64,000 nt of DNA from Inquilinus sp. KBS0705 (GTDB taxonomy: Bacteria; Bacteroidota; Bacteroidia; Sphingobacteriales; Sphingobacteriaceae), in the NCBI GenBank assembly GCA_005938025.2, contig VCCI02000001.1, positions 1,426,001-1,490,000 of the forward strand, written 5' to 3'. The notes under the pieces were generated by a model that did no database searches, was not told where the DNA came from, and saw only the letters and a program-made list of their open reading frames with translations. Each line of letters begins with the position of its first letter. Within the stretch, counting starts at the first letter, position 1. Below, piece after piece: positions 1-8,836 of the stretch. The position numbers were made by a program, and so were the translations under genes.

Positions 1-81
1 ATCTAAAAAAAGCTTTAATGTTTGCGATTTGGCATTTAAGCAAACAAGTATAACAATAAATAAAGCAATAAGTCTTTTCAT
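1..81 (-). CDS. N-terminal fragment of an exported protein (runs off the window start)
   Basis: Reading minus from the ATG at 79-81 gives 27 open codons: two basic residues (MKR), a hydrophobic stretch (LIALFIVILVCLNA) and KSQTLKLFLD, which is a Sec signal peptide with probable cleavage before or after Gln20. The reading frame is open at base 1, so the gene continues outside the window. The start lies one base beyond the stop codon of the dipeptidase gene (83-85) on the same strand, so the two are almost certainly co-transcribed. The mature protein is not visible, so no function can be given. Confidence rests on the signal peptide and the operon spacing. Confidence 0.6.
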   Translation of the reverse strand, partial: MKRLIALFIVILVCLNAKSQTLKLFLD

Positions 82-82
82 A

Positions 83-1258
83 CTACTTCCCCTTATTAGC
101 CTTGAGCACTCTTATAAAATTACCACCTAATATTTTATCAATATCCTTTTCGCTGTACCCAATCTTTAACAGCTCTGCGGTTATTTTGGGGTAGTCGGTA
201 ACACTGTCAAGCCCTAAAGGGTACGATTCGGCACCGTCAAAATCCGAGCCGATGCCTACATGGTCAGCGCCTATCAGCTTTACCATATAGTCGATGTGTT
301 TTATCAGCATGCTTAGGGGCGGGCGCATCAGGTCGGCTTCTTCTTTATATAAGGTGTTCAGGCGTATACTGGCCAGGTCCTCGTCATTATATATTTTGTA
401 TAACGAGTCGAGTTCCGGTTTATGCTTTGCCAAAAACACCTCGTTTTTGGCGTTGTAAGTACTATCAATAAAGCCACTGTAAAAATTCAAAAACACTACA
501 CCGCCGTTTTGGGCAATGGCCTTTAGCTGGTAGTCTTTTAAGTTGCGCCTGTGCGGGTTTAAGGCATAAACACAGCTATGCGATGCAATAACCGGCTTAG
601 TGGTAATTGACATTACATCGGCAAAGGTTTTTTCGCCGGGGTGCGACAGGTCTATCATCACCCCTAATTGGTTTAACCTGATCACTACCTGCTTGCCAAA
701 ATCTGTTAAGCCCTTTTGGGGTAACGAGTCGCCTTTTAAGGTTTCATCGCGGGCAGATGTTGCCCAATCGGTACTGTTGTTCCAGGTAAGGGTAAGGTAA
801 GCCATGCCACGTTTGGCAAGGCTATCAATATAATCCAGCCTGTCCTCTATCATGTGGCCGCCTTCTACCCCTATCATGGCGGCCAGCTTTTGCTCTTTTA
901 CCGTTTTTTGCAAGTCGGCCGCTGTGCGTACCAGTGTAATTTTATCCGGGTATCTTTTAATAAGCGCGTAAAGCGAATCTATCTCGCGGTTAGCAAATGC
1001 GTAAGCATCGTTTTTACCATGCTGCTCGCCGCACCAAACGGAGAATACCTGCACATCAAGCCCTCCCTGTTTAGCACGAGGCAAATCAAAGTTGCCTACT
1101 GTTTGCTGTTTACCCAGATCAAGTTTTGTAATCAACTCGTTAGACAAGGCATCGTTATGCGTATCAACCAGTATAGCCCTTTGGTGTATCTTATCAGCAT
1201 TTTGCGCCGAAGCATAGGTAACAAGTAGCAGTAGTAATGGCAGCAGCAGATTTTTCAT
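83..1258 (-). CDS. Secreted membrane dipeptidase (renal dipeptidase family, peptidase M19)
   Basis: A zinc dipeptidase of the M19 family, expected to hydrolyse dipeptides in the periplasm. The frame opens at a GTG at 1330, but the ATG at 1258 begins a clear signal peptide (MKNLLLPLLLLLVTYASAQN), so 1258 is preferred; 391 residues is normal for the family. Family landmarks are visible: VDTHNDA near residue 33 (the first metal-binding His and Asp), GVEGGHMIED (bridging Glu), DLSHPGEKTF and IASHSCVYAL (metal-site His residues), and HVGIGSDFDGAE near the C-terminus. Minus-strand neighbours are an exported protein one base downstream and, upstream, a palindromic repeat. Substrate specificity cannot be read from the sequence. 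Confidence 0.93.
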   Translation of the reverse strand: MKNLLLPLLLLLVTYASAQNADKIHQRAILVDTHNDALSNELITKLDLGKQQTVGNFDLPRAKQGGLDVQVFSVWCGEQHGKNDAYAFANREIDSLYALIKRYPDKITLVRTAADLQKTVKEQKLAAMIGVEGGHMIEDRLDYIDSLAKRGMAYLTLTWNNSTDWATSARDETLKGDSLPQKGLTDFGKQVVIRLNQLGVMIDLSHPGEKTFADVMSITTKPVIASHSCVYALNPHRRNLKDYQLKAIAQNGGVVFLNFYSGFIDSTYNAKNEVFLAKHKPELDSLYKIYNDEDLASIRLNTLYKEEADLMRPPLSMLIKHIDYMVKLIGADHVGIGSDFDGAESYPLGLDSVTDYPKITAELLKIGYSEKDIDKILGGNFIRVLKANKGK

Positions 1259-1314
1259 ATGTGGAAGATAGAAAATGTATGGGAGATTAGAAAATGGAGT
1301 GGATTTACTCCGTG

Positions 1315-1410
1315 CGTCATTGCGAGGCACGAAGGAATCTCTACACAGGACAAACCGCTGTGCAGGCGGTCATAAATAGTCGTGAGATTGCTTTGTACCT
1401 CGCAATGACG
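1315..1410. repeat. 96-bp palindromic intergenic repeat (CGTCATTGCGAGG family)
   Basis: The ends are inverted repeats: 1315-1341 pairs with 1384-1410 at 24 of 27 positions, starting CGTCATTGCGAGG. The central 42 bp contains a smaller GC-rich hairpin (CCGCTGTGCAGGCGG). It lies between the dipeptidase and carboxylase genes and has no coding potential. It looks like a dispersed non-autonomous palindromic element; elements with this terminal sequence are, from memory, common between genes in Bacteroidota genomes. As RNA it would fold into a long hairpin and could affect readthrough or 3' stability. Confidence 0.75.
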
Positions 1411-1422
1411 TGGTGGTTACGC

Positions 1423-3051
1423 CTAAGTTTGTATCACCCCCACATTAAACGCCCGCTCAATAGGCGCGTGATTAGCCGCCTCAATACCCATGGATATTAC
1501 CTTACGGGTTTCAAGCGGGTCGATGATGCCATCTACCCATAGTCTTGCTGCTGCATAATATGGGGTGGTTTGGGTGTTATAACGGTCGGTGGTTTGTTTA
1601 AGCAGTTCGGCTTCCTTTTGTTCGTCCACCTCCTCGCCTTTGGCTTTTAAACCTGCCGACTGCATTTGCACCAATACCTTAGCCGCCTGCGAGCCGCCCA
1701 TTACGGCGATCTTGGCAGATGGCCAGGCGTATATCAGTCTTGGGTCGTAGGCCTTGCCGCACATAGCATAATTGCCCGCGCCGTAAGAGTTGCCTATCAC
1801 GATGGTAAACTTTGGCACCACCGAATTGGCAACTGCATTCACCATCTTAGCGCCATCCTTAATAATGCCACCATGCTCGCTGCGGCTGCCAACCATAAAG
1901 CCGGTAACATCCTGCAAAAACACCAGCGGTATCTTCTTCTGGTTACAGTTCATGATAAAGCGGGTAGCCTTATCGGCCGAGTCGGAATAGATAACCCCAC
2001 CAAATTGCATCTCGCCTTTTTTTGATTTAACCACCTTGCGCTGGTTAGCCACAATGCCCACCGCCCAGCCATCAATACGGCCAAGGCCGCAAATAATGGT
2101 CTGGCCAAACCCTGCTTTGTATTCCTCAAATTCCGAATCGTCCAGCAGGCGCAGGATGATCTCGTTCATATCATAGGGCTTTTCGCGGTTATCGGGCAGT
2201 ATACCGTATATGTCTTCTTGTTTTAGTTTAGGGGCTGATGCTTTGATACGGTCGAACCCGGCTTTGTTATAATCGCCCACCTTATCCATAATATTACGGA
2301 TAGAATCAAGGCAAGCCTTATCATTAGGGTGTTTGTAATCAGTTACCCCCGATATTTCGCATTGTGTAGTTGCGCCGCCAAGTGTTTCGTTATCCACATC
2401 CTCGCCAATAGCCGATTTTACGAGGTAAGAGCCCGCCAAAAACACCGAACCGGTTCCTTCTACGATCATCGCCTCGTCGCTCATTATCGGCAAGTAGGCC
2501 CCACCCGCCACACACGAACCCATAATAGCAGCTATCTGTATGATTCCCAAGCTGCTCATCATCGCGTTATTACGAAAGATGCGGCCAAAGTGCTCCTTAT
2601 CGGGAAATATCTCGTCTTGCAAGGGCAGGTACACCCCTGCCGAGTCTACCAGGTAGATGATAGGTAAGCGGTTCTCCATCGCTATCTCCTGGGCGCGCAG
2701 GTTTTTCTTAGCCGTTATCGGGAACCAGGCACCGGCCTTAACGGTAGCATCATTAGCCACCACTACGCATTGCCTGCCGCTTACATAGCCAATACCACAT
2801 ACTACACCACCACTTGGGCAGCCGCCATGTTCGGCATACATGCCATCGCCGGTAAAGGCGCCAACCTCCAGCCAGGGCTTGTCTTTATCTAACAGGTAAG
2901 CTATACGCTCGCGGGCAAGCAGCTTGCCTTTTTCGTGTTGTTTGGCTGCGGCCTTTTCGCCGCCGCCCTGGTATATTTTTTTGAGGCGCGTGTTAAATTC
3001 GTAAACAAGTTGTTTGTTAACATCCTCGTTTTTATTAAAGTCGATGTCCAT
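1423..3051 (-). CDS. Acyl-CoA carboxylase carboxyltransferase (beta) subunit, methylcrotonyl-CoA carboxylase type
   Basis: The carboxyltransferase half of a biotin-dependent acyl-CoA carboxylase, which moves CO2 from carboxybiotin to an acyl-CoA. An upstream in-frame start at 3111 would add a tail unlike the family; the ATG at 3051 gives MDIDFNKNEDVNK and 542 residues, close to the usual 510-540. Both crotonase-like halves are present: the N half with YLVDSAGVYLPLQ and GSCVAGGAYLP, the C half with LQDVTGFMVG, SYGAGNYAMCG and AKIAVMGGSQAA. The FMVG..EHGG..KDGAKMV segment resembles methylcrotonyl-CoA carboxylase beta (leucine breakdown) more than propionyl-CoA carboxylase. No biotin carboxylase partner lies next to it here, so the specificity is inference. 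Confidence 0.9.
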   Translation of the reverse strand: MDIDFNKNEDVNKQLVYEFNTRLKKIYQGGGEKAAAKQHEKGKLLARERIAYLLDKDKPWLEVGAFTGDGMYAEHGGCPSGGVVCGIGYVSGRQCVVVANDATVKAGAWFPITAKKNLRAQEIAMENRLPIIYLVDSAGVYLPLQDEIFPDKEHFGRIFRNNAMMSSLGIIQIAAIMGSCVAGGAYLPIMSDEAMIVEGTGSVFLAGSYLVKSAIGEDVDNETLGGATTQCEISGVTDYKHPNDKACLDSIRNIMDKVGDYNKAGFDRIKASAPKLKQEDIYGILPDNREKPYDMNEIILRLLDDSEFEEYKAGFGQTIICGLGRIDGWAVGIVANQRKVVKSKKGEMQFGGVIYSDSADKATRFIMNCNQKKIPLVFLQDVTGFMVGSRSEHGGIIKDGAKMVNAVANSVVPKFTIVIGNSYGAGNYAMCGKAYDPRLIYAWPSAKIAVMGGSQAAKVLVQMQSAGLKAKGEEVDEQKEAELLKQTTDRYNTQTTPYYAAARLWVDGIIDPLETRKVISMGIEAANHAPIERAFNVGVIQT

Positions 3052-3166
3052 TGGTGCGATGTTAATTGGTGATGTAATTTTAGGAAAATTTATCAGGAAT
3101 ATGGCAGGCACCTATTGTTTATATGGTTAATTATGTTATATTAGTTAACCACCCCGAACGAAAAAA

Positions 3167-3208
3167 AACGAATTATAACGAATTAAAACGAAAAATATGG
3201 AATTCGTT
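3167..3208. repeat. Cluster of AACGAATT direct and inverted repeats
   Basis: AACGAATT occurs at 3167-3174 and 3177-3184 as direct repeats 10 bp apart, and its inverse AATTCGTT at 3201-3208, in the 261-bp gap between the LOG gene and the carboxylase gene. Ten-base spacing places the two direct copies on one DNA face, as in some operators. The surroundings are very A-rich, so chance is a real alternative. No regulator is assigned. Confidence 0.3.
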
Positions 3209-3312
3209 AAGTATAGGTCGACAAAAATAAACAAGTAATAAATTCGAATTGAAAAAAGCGTATTCGGCAAAAACTGCTTGATACTTAAAACGCAAAAAGG
3301 TGACCTTTAAAA

Positions 3313-3897
3313 TTAAGTCAAATTCCGGTCGCGGAACCAAACCTCGTCAGGCTTAATTTGGATGTTATCCATCAAATTGATCAATTCAATTGGGTTGGCC
3401 GAGGTAAGAACCAGCTCCCGATTGGCGGGCTTAAGGTAGCGCTGTTGTACCATAACATCCAATTGCTGTAGCAGCAGGTCATAAAAGCCGCCTACATTTA
3501 ATACCCCTACAGGATGGTTATGAAGGCCTAATTGCAGCCAGGTAAGTACCTCAAAAAACTCCTCTAAGGTACCTAAACCTCCGGGCAGCATAATGATGGC
3601 ATCGCTCAGGTCGTTCATCATTTGCTTACGCTGGTGCATATTATCTACTACATGTAATTCGGTTAAGCCATTGTGGCCCACCTCCTTATCTATCAGGAAT
3701 TTTGGTATTACACCAATTGCTCTCCCGCCTTTGCTAAGTACCGCATCGGCTATAAGGCCCATTACACCCACTTTACCGCCACCATAAACCAAGGCAATAC
3801 CACGGCTCACCATTACCTGCGCAAGTTGGTTAATAGCCTCTTTTAAAGCAGGGTCGCCGTTATAATTAGCCCCGCAGAAGATACAGATGCTTCGCAT
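3313..3897 (-). CDS. LOG family protein (TIGR00730 type, cytokinin riboside 5'-monophosphate phosphoribohydrolase-like)
   Basis: A 194-residue Rossmann-like protein of the LOG family; characterised members cleave nucleoside 5'-monophosphates (for example AMP) to the base and ribose 5-phosphate. The family signatures are intact: YGGGKVGVMG at residues 38-47 and PGGLGTLEEF at 105-114, where the Glu pair is catalytic and the glycine-rich loop binds phosphate. It begins at the ATG at 3895-3897. It is followed downstream by a long A-rich gap before the carboxylase gene, and guaB lies 88 bp upstream on the same strand, which may mean a shared transcript. The physiological substrate in Bacteroidota is not established by sequence. 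Confidence 0.92.
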   Translation of the reverse strand: MRSICIFCGANYNGDPALKEAINQLAQVMVSRGIALVYGGGKVGVMGLIADAVLSKGGRAIGVIPKFLIDKEVGHNGLTELHVVDNMHQRKQMMNDLSDAIIMLPGGLGTLEEFFEVLTWLQLGLHNHPVGVLNVGGFYDLLLQQLDVMVQQRYLKPANRELVLTSANPIELINLMDNIQIKPDEVWFRDRNLT

Positions 3898-3985
3898 ATT
3901 ATTGGTAAATGGTTATAATGTATTAAAGCAAAATCAGGTTGATTGACAGTCATTTAACTATTCAATCAACCTGATCAACTACCTA

Positions 3986-5455
3986 CTAACGTGTATAATT
4001 CGGTGCTTCTTTAGTTATAGTAATATCGTGAGGGTGGCTTTCGCGCATGCCTGCTGCGGTTATACGTACAAATTTGGCTTTTTGCAGGTCTTCGATGCTG
4101 GCGGCACCACAGTAGTGCATACCGGCACGTAAACCACCTATATATTGGTACACCACTTCGGCCATGTTGCCTTTAAACGGCACACGGCCAACAATACCCT
4201 CGGGTACAAGCTTGGTTACCACATCAGTCTCATCCTGAAAATAGCGGTCTTTTGACCCCTTTGCCATGGCCTCAATAGAACCCATTCCGCGGTATGATTT
4301 AAACTTACGGCCCTCATATATAATGGTTTCGCCTGGTGACTCCTCTACCCCTGCAAATAACGATCCGGCCATAATTGAGCTTGCTCCGGCTGCAATAGCT
4401 TTTACCATATCGCCGGTTTGTTTTATACCACCGTCGGCTATTACAGGTATACCACGGCCTTCAAGGGCCTTAGCACACTCATAAACAGCATATAACTGGG
4501 GTACACCCACACCTGCAATAATACGGGTGGTGCATATCGATCCGGGGCCTATACCTACTTTAACGGCATCCGCACCTGCATCAGCAAGGGCAATGGCAGC
4601 ATCGGCAGTTGCTATATTGCCGGCAATCACCTGTAAATCAGGATAAAGACTTTTAACGGCTTTAACCATATCAATCACCCCTTTTGAGTGGCCATGCGCG
4701 GTATCAACCGTAACCACATCAACACCGGCATTAACCAGCGCAGTAACACGGTCTATGTTATCTGCAGCTACGCCAACAGCGGCACCTACACGTAAGCGCC
4801 CAAACTCATCCTTACAGGCATTAGGGAAGTTTTTTACTTTCTGAATATCTTTATAGGTAATTAAGCCTACCAGTTTACCATCCTTGTTTACAACCGGCAG
4901 CTTCTCGATCTTATTGCTTTGCAGTATAGCAGCAGCCTCCAGTAAGGTTGTACCCTGTGGTGCCACAACCAGGTTCTCCTTGGTCATTACATCCCTCACC
5001 GCCACCGTCATATCCTTTTGAAAACGCAGATCTCGGTTGGTGATGATACCTTTCAGCTTGTGCTCAGCATCAATTACCGGTATACCACCAATACTGTTTT
5101 CCTTCATTATATTAAATGCATCGGCTAATAACGCATCTTCCAGTAATGTAACTGGGTCTTGTATCATACCGCTTTCAGAGCGCTTTACCTTGCGTACTTC
5201 GTCGGCTTGTGCCTGTATGGTCATATTTTTGTGCAGCATACCTATACCACCGGCCTGGGCAAGGGCAATAGCCAAACCAGCCTCTGTTACGGTATCCATA
5301 GCGGCAGAAATAATAGGAATGTTTAAGCGGATTTTCTTAGTTAAAAACGTGCTGGTGTTAACCTCGCGCGGTAATACTTCAGAATATGCGGGGAGTAATA
5401 GTACGTCGTCATAGGTTAATCCTTCGGCGACAAATTTGGATGGGTCTAACTGCAT
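3986..5455 (-). CDS. guaB: Inosine-5'-monophosphate dehydrogenase
   Basis: Catalyses NAD-dependent oxidation of IMP to XMP, the committed step of guanine nucleotide synthesis, in the cytosol. The 489-residue length is standard. Visible parts are the N-terminal barrel start ([15 protein letters not shown]), two CBS domains inserted at about residues 97-210 ([20 protein letters not shown]), the nucleotide loop [14 protein letters not shown] with catalytic Cys308, the IADGGI segment, and the flap motif [10 protein letters not shown]. It starts with ATG at 5453-5455, and a -7-type box lies 35 bp upstream. The next gene on the strand is the LOG-family hydrolase, which also acts on purine monophosphates in known cases. 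Confidence 0.98.
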   Translation of the reverse strand: MQLDPSKFVAEGLTYDDVLLLPAYSEVLPREVNTSTFLTKKIRLNIPIISAAMDTVTEAGLAIALAQAGGIGMLHKNMTIQAQADEVRKVKRSESGMIQDPVTLLEDALLADAFNIMKENSIGGIPVIDAEHKLKGIITNRDLRFQKDMTVAVRDVMTKENLVVAPQGTTLLEAAAILQSNKIEKLPVVNKDGKLVGLITYKDIQKVKNFPNACKDEFGRLRVGAAVGVAADNIDRVTALVNAGVDVVTVDTAHGHSKGVIDMVKAVKSLYPDLQVIAGNIATADAAIALADAGADAVKVGIGPGSICTTRIIAGVGVPQLYAVYECAKALEGRGIPVIADGGIKQTGDMVKAIAAGASSIMAGSLFAGVEESPGETIIYEGRKFKSYRGMGSIEAMAKGSKDRYFQDETDVVTKLVPEGIVGRVPFKGNMAEVVYQYIGGLRAGMHYCGAASIEDLQKAKFVRITAAGMRESHPHDITITKEAPNYTR

Positions 5456-5489
5456 AGCAAATAATTATTTGGAGTTATTATTTGCCGGA

Positions 5490-5497
5490 CAAAGATA
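5490..5497 (-). promoter_or_regulatory. Bacteroidota -7 box (TATCTTTG) upstream of guaB
   Basis: On the minus strand this reads TATCTTTG, matching the TAnnTTTG consensus of the primary sigma factor in Bacteroidota. It lies 35 bp before the guaB start codon and would give a leader of about 30 nt. No TTG-type -33 element is seen at the right spacing, so this rests on the -7 match alone. Confidence 0.4.
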
Positions 5498-5630
5498 GAT
5501 TTTTATTTCGGATTTTGGAATTGAGATTTCGGATTTATGCAATCCTGACAATGGAGTGATTATAGGCGTTTATTTCGCGATTCCAGGCTTTACAAACATC
5601 CCGGAATCGCAAAACTTACGTGTTCGCAGA

Positions 5631-6908
5631 TCAAACCTTCCCTACTACAACTTTATAAAAGCTATCAAAATCGAAGTATTTGTTAGCCAATTGCTGTATA
5701 TCTACAGATGTAATAGTTTTAACAGTTTGGGTATAGCGGTCGTAATAGTCATAATCAAGACCAGAAAAATACAGGTTTTTGAATTTGTCGGCATGCGAAA
5801 ACACATTCTCCAGGCTACCTAAAAGCGAACCCAACATGTAGTTACGCACAAGTGATAACTCTTCATCAGGTACAGTTTCGTCCTTTAAGCGGTTTACTTC
5901 TTTTTCAATTTCTGTTATGGCGGCTTTACATACATCTGCACCAACTTCTGATGCGATAAAAAACGCTCCTGTATGCTTAAAAGAAGACATACCCGACCCG
6001 ATACCATAGGTATAACCCTTATCCTCGCGTATGTTGGCCATTAATCGCGAGCCAAAATAACCGCCTAAAATGGTATTAAGTACCTGCATAGCCGGGAAAT
6101 CGGGGTGCGTACGGTTAAAAAGCGGGGTGCCTATGCGTATAGCTGATTGCAACGCGTCCGGCTTGTTGGTATACAAAAATCGCTCTGCCGATGGTTCTAA
6201 CGAGGGTTGGGTAATATCAAATGAAGAGGCTTTAGCTCCCCACTCCCCCTCAAATGTTTGGGTTACAGCTTCCAATATTTCCGGATCGGCCTTACCGGCT
6301 ATTATTACCGTACAGTTTGCCGGCTGGTACATTTCTTTAAAATGCGCAAGCAAATCCTGCTGTGTTAAACTTTTAAAATCTCCGGGCTCGGCACCTAATC
6401 CGTATATTGTGTCGCCGTAAAGTGCCTTGTTAAAGTTACGGCGGGCAACAAAATCGTTCTTTTGTAAACTGACCTGTAGTTTTTGCTGCTGGTTACGCAC
6501 AAACGTATCCAGCTCCTTTTGCGGAAATATCGAATCGGTTAAGATATCCTTAATAACCGGCAGCGTTTTATACAAGTGTTTGGTTAAGCTATATAAGGTA
6601 ACCTGCGACTGGTCGTAGCTATAATCTACCTGTAAAAAAGCGCCATAAAAGTCTATTTTATCAGCAATTTGGGCAGCGGTTAATGTGCCGGTGCCCTCGG
6701 TAAGCATGGTGTTTGCAGCAACATTTAACAGCGGTTTTACGGGGTTAAAGCGTATATTGCTAAATATCCACTCAATACGCACCAAATCTTGCCCCCCTGA
6801 GTTAAACGAGAATATTTTACAACCGTTTTGCAGTTGCGATTTAGCGGGTTTTATCAGGTTTATATTTTCTACGCCGTTAAATTCAGGCGCTTGCTTTCTA
6901 TCTAACAT
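5631..6908 (-). CDS. M16 family peptidase, non-catalytic subunit
   Basis: A 425-residue M16 (pitrilysin/insulinase-like) protein. It keeps the fold landmarks, such as LTEGTGTLTAAQIADKIDFYGA in the N half and FGSRLMANIREDKGYTYGIGS in the C half (the conserved R-x5-Y region that contacts substrate), but has no HxxEH zinc motif. It therefore resembles the inactive partner of two-subunit M16 peptidases. It follows two bases after the catalytic M16 gene on the same strand, so the pair probably forms a heterodimer. No signal peptide is evident at this start, so a cytoplasmic location is likely. The substrate is unknown. Confidence 0.88.
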   Translation of the reverse strand: MLDRKQAPEFNGVENINLIKPAKSQLQNGCKIFSFNSGGQDLVRIEWIFSNIRFNPVKPLLNVAANTMLTEGTGTLTAAQIADKIDFYGAFLQVDYSYDQSQVTLYSLTKHLYKTLPVIKDILTDSIFPQKELDTFVRNQQQKLQVSLQKNDFVARRNFNKALYGDTIYGLGAEPGDFKSLTQQDLLAHFKEMYQPANCTVIIAGKADPEILEAVTQTFEGEWGAKASSFDITQPSLEPSAERFLYTNKPDALQSAIRIGTPLFNRTHPDFPAMQVLNTILGGYFGSRLMANIREDKGYTYGIGSGMSSFKHTGAFFIASEVGADVCKAAITEIEKEVNRLKDETVPDEELSLVRNYMLGSLLGSLENVFSHADKFKNLYFSGLDYDYYDRYTQTVKTITSVDIQQLANKYFDFDSFYKVVVGKV

Positions 6909-6910
6909 CT

Positions 6911-8152
6911 TTAATTCTTTTCTGACAGGTAAATCAGTGTGGATGAATTCTCTTTTCTAAATAACTTATTGGCCTGCTCTTTTATTTCGGCAGCGGTAAC
7001 AGCTAAAAACTTATCAATTTCGTGGTTAAAGGTTTCAGCATCACCCATCAATTCGTAAAATGCCAGGTTCATCGCCTTATCCAATAAAGACATTTCTGAG
7101 AACACCAAGGTTGACTCGGTTTTGTTCTTCACTTTGGTTAGCTCTTCATCAGGTACCTCTTCGGCCTTCATCTTTTCCAGTTGCTCCCACAGTGCAGCCT
7201 CAGCTTTATCAATGCTTATACCTTCCAGGGGCTTACCCTCCAGTACAAACATGCCTTTATCAAGGCTGCCGGTAATATAGGCATGCACTTCGCTAAATAA
7301 GGGCTGGTCTTTCACCAGGCTTTTATATAAACGGGATGAGTTTCCTCTGGACAAGATATCAGACATCAACTCGACACTGTAATAGCTATCATCTAAACGC
7401 CCCTCCATTTGGAATGCGATATAAACATCGTTTAACGGCACTTTAGCCGATGTACTCTCGCGGCGTTCTTCATTTTGCACATCCTCTTGCGGTAAGTTAC
7501 GATGATACTTTTCACCTGCAGGTATTGGCCCAAACCATTTTTCAGCTAGCTGTTTTACCTGCTCAAGCTTCACATCGCCTCCCACCACCATTATGGCATT
7601 TTGCGGGTTATAATGCTTTTTAAAAAAGGCTTTTACATCCTCCATCTTAGCATCTTCGATATGCTTAATGGTTTTACCTATAGTTGCCCACCGATACGGA
7701 TGCTTTTTATAAACCATTGGCCTTAGCTTTAACCAAACATCGCCGTAGGGCTGGTTTAGGTAACGCTGCTTAAACTCCTCTATCACCACGCTACGCTGCG
7801 TCTCCAGGCTTTTTTTATTAAAAGCAAGGCTTAGCATCCTGTCGCTCTCCAGCCAAAAGGCCGTTTCTAAATTAGCGGAAGGCAGGGTGATGTAATAGTT
7901 GGTAATGTCGTTACTGGTAAAAGCGTTGTTTTCGCCACCAACACGTTGCAGCGGGCTATCATAATCAGGCACGTTCACCGACCCGCCAAACATTAAATGC
8001 TCAAATAAATGCGCAAAGCCGGTTTGTTCGGGGTTTTCGTCGCGGGCACCAACATCATATAAAACATTGAGCACAGCCATCGGTGTAGTATTATCTTCGT
8101 GAACAATTGCCCTAAGGCCATTATCCAATGTAAATCGGTTGAATTTAACCAT
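6911..8152 (-). CDS. M16 family zinc metallopeptidase, catalytic subunit
   Basis: A 413-residue zinc peptidase. The inverted zinc motif HLFEH is at residues 48-52, and the downstream acidic helix containing VVIEEFKQR supplies the third ligand Glu, as in the family. The C half carries SRGNSSRLYKSLV. An upstream TTG at 8161 is in frame, but the ATG at 8152 (MVKFNRFTLDNG) matches the family start and is preferred. It is first in a two-gene unit with the inactive paralogue (2-bp gap). A TACATTTG -7 box lies 25 bp upstream. No signal peptide is visible. Likely role is peptide degradation or processing as a heterodimer; the substrate is unknown. Confidence 0.93.
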   Translation of the reverse strand: MVKFNRFTLDNGLRAIVHEDNTTPMAVLNVLYDVGARDENPEQTGFAHLFEHLMFGGSVNVPDYDSPLQRVGGENNAFTSNDITNYYITLPSANLETAFWLESDRMLSLAFNKKSLETQRSVVIEEFKQRYLNQPYGDVWLKLRPMVYKKHPYRWATIGKTIKHIEDAKMEDVKAFFKKHYNPQNAIMVVGGDVKLEQVKQLAEKWFGPIPAGEKYHRNLPQEDVQNEERRESTSAKVPLNDVYIAFQMEGRLDDSYYSVELMSDILSRGNSSRLYKSLVKDQPLFSEVHAYITGSLDKGMFVLEGKPLEGISIDKAEAALWEQLEKMKAEEVPDEELTKVKNKTESTLVFSEMSLLDKAMNLAFYELMGDAETFNHEIDKFLAVTAAEIKEQANKLFRKENSSTLIYLSEKN

Positions 8153-8176
8153 GTAAATCAATAATTAAACGGACGA

Positions 8177-8184
8177 CAAATGTA
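8177..8184 (-). promoter_or_regulatory. Bacteroidota -7 box (TACATTTG) upstream of the M16 pair
   Basis: On the minus strand this reads TACATTTG, a full match to TAnnTTTG, 25 bp before the ATG of the catalytic M16 gene. The leader would be about 20 nt. No clear TTG appears 17-23 bp further upstream. Confidence 0.4.
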
Positions 8185-8299
8185 TAATTTTTGTTGAGGT
8201 TGTACGAGATTTAAGATTTGAGGAGCTTTTGGCCTATTAATTACTTTAATGTAGCATTGACCTTACCTTACAAGATAAATAGTATCATCTAAAGACAGA

Positions 8300-8354
8300 C
8301 CCTAAGTTAGGGAGCAGTAAAGGTCTTTACTGCTAAAAACTATTTAACTTAGGG
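8300..8354. repeat. Nested palindrome between the M16 pair and a small gene
   Basis: An outer perfect 10-bp inverted repeat (CCCTAAGTTA at 8300-8309, TAACTTAGGG at 8345-8354) encloses a perfect 9-bp hairpin (AGCAGTAAA at 8313-8321, TTTACTGCT at 8326-8334, loop GGTC). The rest of the 339-bp gap between 8152 and 8492 holds no gene I can support. The nested form suggests a structured RNA, a cruciform-prone element or an operator. It is not a classic terminator, since no T-run follows on either strand. Confidence 0.5.
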
Positions 8355-8491
8355 CATAGGCTATTAAATAGTCGAAGAATTAGAAAAATTAGTTGCTGCA
8401 ATAGTGGTCCATCGGTTCAATCTGTTGGAAAATGGCTTTTAAAAAGTTTGCAATAGGCAGCCTAATAAACTAACTGCCTATGCCAACTTAT

Positions 8492-8836
8492 CTATTCAGA
8501 CGGCCTGTCGGCACCGTGCAGATTATCGCTCACCTGATGGTGATGCAGTTTAGCGGCGATAGCCGACGAACTGTCATCTGCGTAAGTACCAAAAGCGTTT
8601 ATCAAAATCCCTTTTAAATTATACTTAGTAGAGCTAATAGCATAGACAATTGACATATCTGACGGATTGCTTTGCCCTTCGAAACGATAAAACTCATCTA
8701 TTTCAAAGTCTTCTGCAGCCATATGTATATCCTGAGATTTATCGTCTATGGTATCACCTTCAAGGCTTAAGTTAGCTGTATATCCCCTTTTAGTAAGGTC
8801 GTTAGTAGCATCTACTAATGTTTCAAAATTTTTCAT
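8492..8836 (-). CDS. Small conserved Bacteroidota protein of unknown function
   Basis: A 114-residue acidic soluble protein starting MKNFETLVDATNDL at the ATG at 8834-8836. From memory, Bacteroidota proteins with this start, the central FEIDEFYRFEGQSNPSD and YAISSTKYNLKGILINAFGTYAD are often labelled phosphoribosylpyrophosphate synthetase in databases, but it is about one third the size of that enzyme and shows neither its PPi-binding loop nor its metal site, so that name should not be trusted. The tail has a His triplet (KLHHHQVSDNLHGADRPSE). It stands alone between a structured gap and a terminator. Function unknown. Confidence 0.75.
   Translation of the reverse strand: MKNFETLVDATNDLTKRGYTANLSLEGDTIDDKSQDIHMAAEDFEIDEFYRFEGQSNPSDMSIVYAISSTKYNLKGILINAFGTYADDSSSAIAAKLHHHQVSDNLHGADRPSE

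Noticed and set aside
854-1228. Long plus-strand frame inside the dipeptidase gene (and similar frames inside ppk1, the PCAT and MG2 genes)
   Set aside because: These are antisense shadows of well-supported genes, without family features.
8492-8836. Annotation as phosphoribosylpyrophosphate synthetase
   Set aside because: At 114 residues it is far shorter than the enzyme and shows none of its PRPP or metal motifs.
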